DNA of 8,467 nt from Rhodospirillaceae bacterium (GTDB taxonomy: Bacteria > Pseudomonadota > Alphaproteobacteria > SP197). Positions within the stretch are counted from its first letter, which is position 1. Every line of letters begins with the position of its first letter. The notes beneath the pieces are model-generated. The model made no database searches. It saw nothing but the letters and a program-made list of their open reading frames with translations, and was not told where the DNA came from. A program made the position numbers and the translations under genes. The DNA lies in NCBI GenBank assembly GCA_018700655.1, contig JABIUG010000107.1:1-8467 (forward strand), given 5' to 3'. Shown in pieces: positions 5,356-8,467 of the stretch.

Positions 5356-6504
5356 ATGGCTGAAGGTCCGCTCAGCGGCATCACGATCGTCGATATGACA
5401 CGGGTTCTGGCAGGCCCCTACTGCACCATGGTGCTGTCGGACCTTGGCGCCAGGGTCATCAAGGTCGAGCAACCCGGCACCGGTGACGAAGCACGCGGCA
5501 CCGGCCCGTTCCTGGGTCCGGTTTCGGGCTATTTCGCCTCGATCAACCGCGGCAAGGAGAGCATTGCGCTCAACCTCAAGGAAGACAACGACCGCGAGGT
5601 CTTTCGCGCTCTGGTCGGGGGCGCCGACGTGCTGATTGAAAATTACCGTCCCGGCGTCATGAAAAAGCTCGGCTTTGGCTGGGATGTCCTGCACGCGGAA
5701 TTCCCCTCACTGATCTATGCCGCGGTTTCCGGCTTTGGCCATTCCGGGCCCTACAGCGAACGTGCAGCCTACGACATGGTGGTGCAGGCCATGGGCGGTG
5801 TCATGAGCCTGACCGGACATCCCGGCGGCGAGCCGACCCGTGTCGGCACCTCGATGGGTGACATCACCGCTGCCCTCTTTGCCGCGATCGGCATCTGTTC
5901 GTCACTTTATCACCGCGCCCAGACCGGCCAGGGCCAGATGATCGATATCGGCATGCTCGACTGCCAGGTCGCCGTGCTCGAAAACGCGATCGCGCGTTAT
6001 TCCGCAACCGGCGAAATTCCGGGCCCCCTGGGCGCCCGCCATCCTTCGATCGTGCCCTTTGACGCCTTCAAGACAGCCGACAGCCACATCATTATCGCCG
6101 CAGGCAATGACGGCCTGTTCGTGCGCCTGTGCGAAGCACTGGGACGTCCCGAAATAGCCAAGGACGAGCGTTATCTGAAGAACGCCCTGCGCGCCCAGCA
6201 TGTCGACGCGCTGGGTGCCGACATGGAATCTGTTCTGACGACCAACAGCACCGAGCACTGGCTTGGCGTCATCCAGGGGGCGGGTGTGCCCTGCGGCGCG
6301 ATCAACAACATCGCCCAGGTTATCGCCGATCCCCACGTTCAGGCCCGCAACATGGTGGTCACGACCCATGACAAGGATGCCGGAACGATCCGCCTCTCGG
6401 GCAACCCGATCAAACTCTCGGGGTTTTCCGACCCGGAAACCAGAGGCGCTGTTCCCAAGCTTGATGAACATCGCGAAAATCTGATGTTTGAGTTTATGAA
6501 ATGA
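5356..6504 (+). CDS. CaiB/BaiF (class III) CoA transferase
   Basis: A 382-residue cytoplasmic enzyme of the family III CoA transferases, which move CoA between acyl-CoA and a free carboxylate through an aspartyl-CoA thioester. Seen: 'LSGITIVDMTRVLAGPYCTMVLSDLGARVIKVE' region (6-38), 'YFASINRGKESIALNLK' (59-75), 'DVLIENYRPGVMKKLGFG' (91-108), 'GHSGPYSERAAYDMVVQAMGG' region (128-148) and catalytic aspartate 169 in 'GTSMGDITAA', the same number as in formyl-CoA transferase. Length is slightly short of the roughly 400 norm but complete. The start is ATG 5356 behind GGGAA; an upstream in-frame ATG at 5293 adds unlike residues inside the divergent leader region. The acyl group cannot be named. The acylase gene follows at once, so the two are probably co-transcribed. 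Confidence 0.9.
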   Translation: MAEGPLSGITIVDMTRVLAGPYCTMVLSDLGARVIKVEQPGTGDEARGTGPFLGPVSGYFASINRGKESIALNLKEDNDREVFRALVGGADVLIENYRPGVMKKLGFGWDVLHAEFPSLIYAAVSGFGHSGPYSERAAYDMVVQAMGGVMSLTGHPGGEPTRVGTSMGDITAALFAAIGICSSLYHRAQTGQGQMIDIGMLDCQVAVLENAIARYSATGEIPGPLGARHPSIVPFDAFKTADSHIIIAAGNDGLFVRLCEALGRPEIAKDERYLKNALRAQHVDALGADMESVLTTNSTEHWLGVIQGAGVPCGAINNIAQVIADPHVQARNMVVTTHDKDAGTIRLSGNPIKLSGFSDPETRGAVPKLDEHRENLMFEFMK

Positions 6505-6511
6505 TTACAAC

Positions 6512-8467
6512 TTGCTGAAAAAGAACAAAAAAACGATATCGCTTCTACGAATAATCATCAAGACATGCGGCGCAGTACTTGTCGTCGTCCTGATTGCCGT
6601 CGGCACACTTTTTGTCTGGCTGCAGCAGTCCCTGCCCAAGCTTGATGGCGACACCCTCGTCTCGGGCCCGACCGCCCCGATCGAGATCCTGCGTGACCTC
6701 TGGGGCATTCCCCACATCTTTGCGACAACACCGAACGATGCCTATTTCGGCCTGGGTTTTGTCCATGCCCAGGACCGCATGTTCCAGATGGAGCAACAAC
6801 GCCGGCTGAGCCAGGGGCGCCTCTCGGAGATGCTGGGACCGATGACCGCAGAGTTCGATCGCTTCATGCGCCTGCTCGACCTGCACCGTGCCTCACAAGC
6901 CAGCATCGCAGCCCTCGACCCTGCGGCACGGGAGTCACTCAATGCCTATGCTGCCGGCGTCAACGCCTACATGGCGACCCATGATGGCGCACTGGCTCCC
7001 GAACTTGCCCTCTTGTTCGCTGATCGACCTGAACTCTGGTCGGCCGCAGACTCGATCGCATGGCTGAAAGTCATGGCGCTGCATCTTGGCGGCAACTGGC
7101 GTCAGGAAGCCTTGCGCGCAGCCATGATCGAAAAGCTGGGCCCGGAAAAGGCCGCAAGCTTCTATCCCGGCCTGCCGGTGGGTTCGTCTGACATCATCAA
7201 CGAAGCTCTGGGGGTTGATGCAGCCGCCATCTCGAATCTGCTGAGCGAGCTTCTGCCGCTGCCCGGTCAAGGTTCGAACAATTGGGTCGTCGATGGCCGC
7301 CACACCGCCAGTGGCCGCCCCCTGCTCGCCAACGATCCGCATCTGGGATTTTCGATTCCCGCAGTCTGGTATCTCGCCCATCTGGAAGCACCCGGCCTTT
7401 CAGTCGCCGGCGCCACCTTGCCCGGCATGCCCCTTGTGATCGTGGGAACCAACGGGCGGATTGCCTGGGGTGTCACCAATGCAGGCCCCGATACCCAGGA
7501 TCTCTTCGTTGAACGCTTCGATCCTGAGAACCCGACCATGTATCTGACACCCGAAGGGTCCGAGTCCTTCGCTGTGCGGGAAGAGACCATCGGTGTTCGT
7601 TTCGCCGAAGACGAAGAGGTCTCCATGCTCGAAACCCGGCACGGCCCGATCATGACCGGCATCCGCGAGCAGGTCGCGGCACTGACAGCCGAAGGCGAAG
7701 CCATCGCCCTGGCCTGGACCATGTTGCAGGACGACGACCGCTCGATCGAAGCGGGCCTTGCCGTCCACACGGCGCACGACTGGAGCGACTTCGTGGCCTC
7801 GGGGCGTAACTACGCCGGGCCGATGCAGAACATCGTCTATGCCGATCGTCGTGGGAACATCGGACTGCTGTCGCCTGCCGTAATCCCGATCCGCAATTCC
7901 GGGGATGGCCTGATACCGGCCGAGGGCTGGACCGGTGAGGCCGACTGGATCGGCGAAGTGCCCTATCACGACCTGCCCAGCCTGCTTAATCCGGCAACCG
8001 GGATCATCGCCACGGCCAACGACCGGCTGGTCGACGACAATTATCCCTATCTCCTGGGCCACCAATGGCAACCCGGTTACCGTGCCGACCGAATTCGCGA
8101 AGTCCTGCAAACCAGCGACCAGCACGACTTCGAAAGTTTCACCAGCCTGCAGCGCGACACACAGTCGCTGTTCGCAGAAGCGTTGCTCCCCTTCGCAACC
8201 GGTTCCCTGCCCCAGACCGAAGCCGGACGCAGGCTCCAGGCGGCACTGCGCGGCTGGGAAGGCAACATGGATGCCGAACTCATCACCCCGACGATTTTCC
8301 AGGCTTGGTACCGCGAACTGACCCGTTCGATCTACGAGGACGACCTCGAGGAACTTTTCCTGAATGCCTGGTGGTTCCGCCCGACCTTTGCCCTTTCACT
8401 GATGGAGGCTGACCCACAGGGCTGGTGTTCGAACAGCCAGACCGGCGAGGCGTTTTCCTGCATGGAA
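6512..8467 (+). CDS. Penicillin-acylase-family Ntn hydrolase, 3' end outside the window
   Basis: An open frame of 652 codons running off the window; the family is usually about 750-850 residues, so the C-terminal part is missing. It is a self-cleaving N-terminal-nucleophile amidohydrolase that acts on amide bonds of beta-lactams, acyl-homoserine lactones or other N-acyl compounds; which one cannot be read here. Seen: a lysine-rich N-terminus (LKKNKK), a hydrophobic segment at about 19-38 (signal anchor, so the enzyme should lie in the periplasm), 'WGIPHIFA' and 'GFVHAQDRMFQMEQQRR' of the alpha chain, glycine 254/serine 255 in 'GQGSNNWV' (cleavage point and catalytic serine), 'NDPHLGFSIPAVWY', 'WGVTNAGPDTQDL', and asparagine 503 in 'ATANDR', matching the oxyanion Asn. 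The frame opens after a stop at 6497, and no ATG occurs before 6779, inside a conserved motif, so TTG 6512 is the best start. No good ribosome binding site is visible. Confidence 0.88.
   Translation, partial: MLKKNKKTISLLRIIIKTCGAVLVVVLIAVGTLFVWLQQSLPKLDGDTLVSGPTAPIEILRDLWGIPHIFATTPNDAYFGLGFVHAQDRMFQMEQQRRLSQGRLSEMLGPMTAEFDRFMRLLDLHRASQASIAALDPAARESLNAYAAGVNAYMATHDGALAPELALLFADRPELWSAADSIAWLKVMALHLGGNWRQEALRAAMIEKLGPEKAASFYPGLPVGSSDIINEALGVDAAAISNLLSELLPLPGQGSNNWVVDGRHTASGRPLLANDPHLGFSIPAVWYLAHLEAPGLSVAGATLPGMPLVIVGTNGRIAWGVTNAGPDTQDLFVERFDPENPTMYLTPEGSESFAVREETIGVRFAEDEEVSMLETRHGPIMTGIREQVAALTAEGEAIALAWTMLQDDDRSIEAGLAVHTAHDWSDFVASGRNYAGPMQNIVYADRRGNIGLLSPAVIPIRNSGDGLIPAEGWTGEADWIGEVPYHDLPSLLNPATGIIATANDRLVDDNYPYLLGHQWQPGYRADRIREVLQTSDQHDFESFTSLQRDTQSLFAEALLPFATGSLPQTEAGRRLQAALRGWEGNMDAELITPTIFQAWYRELTRSIYEDDLEELFLNAWWFRPTFALSLMEADPQGWCSNSQTGEAFSCME

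Noticed and set aside
5902..6471. Minus-strand frame opposite the CoA transferase
   Set aside because: Shadow frame; the plus-strand protein is complete with its catalytic aspartate.
6935..8125. Several minus-strand frames opposite the acylase gene
   Set aside because: They are antisense to a continuous 652-codon frame with a clear Ntn-hydrolase motif set and show no domain of their own.
1..8467. CRISPR arrays, tRNA or rRNA genes, transposase genes
   Set aside because: No regularly spaced repeats, tRNA cloverleaf, rRNA signature or transposase reading frame was seen.

Overview
The window looks like chromosomal DNA of an alphaproteobacterium. The clues are GC-rich coding sequence, SAM-II-type riboswitch aptamers in front of a methionine-biosynthesis gene, an ornithine decarboxylase preceded by a structured leader like the alphaproteobacterial speF leader, a metal-site variant of HemB common in that class, and a 'CCAGCGAAGGCTGG' palindromic repeat familiar from alphaproteobacterial genomes. 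The genus cannot be named from this sequence.

Layout. Positions 1-502 hold no convincing protein gene but are densely regulatory: a promoter, a SAM-II aptamer, an intrinsic terminator, a second SAM-II/SAM-V-like aptamer, and then a series of hairpins ending at the ribosome binding site of metY. metY (503-1792, O-acetylhomoserine sulfhydrylase) is followed after 30 bases by hemB (1823-2869, porphobilinogen synthase) on the same strand. A long inverted repeat (2894-2972) lies between hemB and a convergent minus-strand pair: an ornithine decarboxylase (3847-5019) and an alpha/beta hydrolase (2996-3850), overlapping by ATGA. Upstream of the decarboxylase is a structured leader of about 200 bases that contains a 20-codon upstream ORF whose stop codon overlaps the decarboxylase start. 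Divergently, a CaiB/BaiF-family CoA transferase (5356-6504) is followed almost without a gap by a membrane-anchored penicillin-acylase-family Ntn hydrolase (6512 to the window end, truncated by the window edge).

How it works together. SAM made from methionine should shut down metY through the tandem riboswitch. No terminator is visible between metY and hemB, so hemB may partly share that control. The decarboxylase makes putrescine, and its leader looks built for translational control through the upstream peptide and a competing helix over the start codon. The two most interesting objects are therefore both RNA regulators: the tandem SAM leader and the ODC leader/uORF. Four of the protein genes are recognisable members of known families with their motifs in place. 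The alpha/beta hydrolase appears to lack its usual catalytic acid, and the acylase has a non-ATG start.
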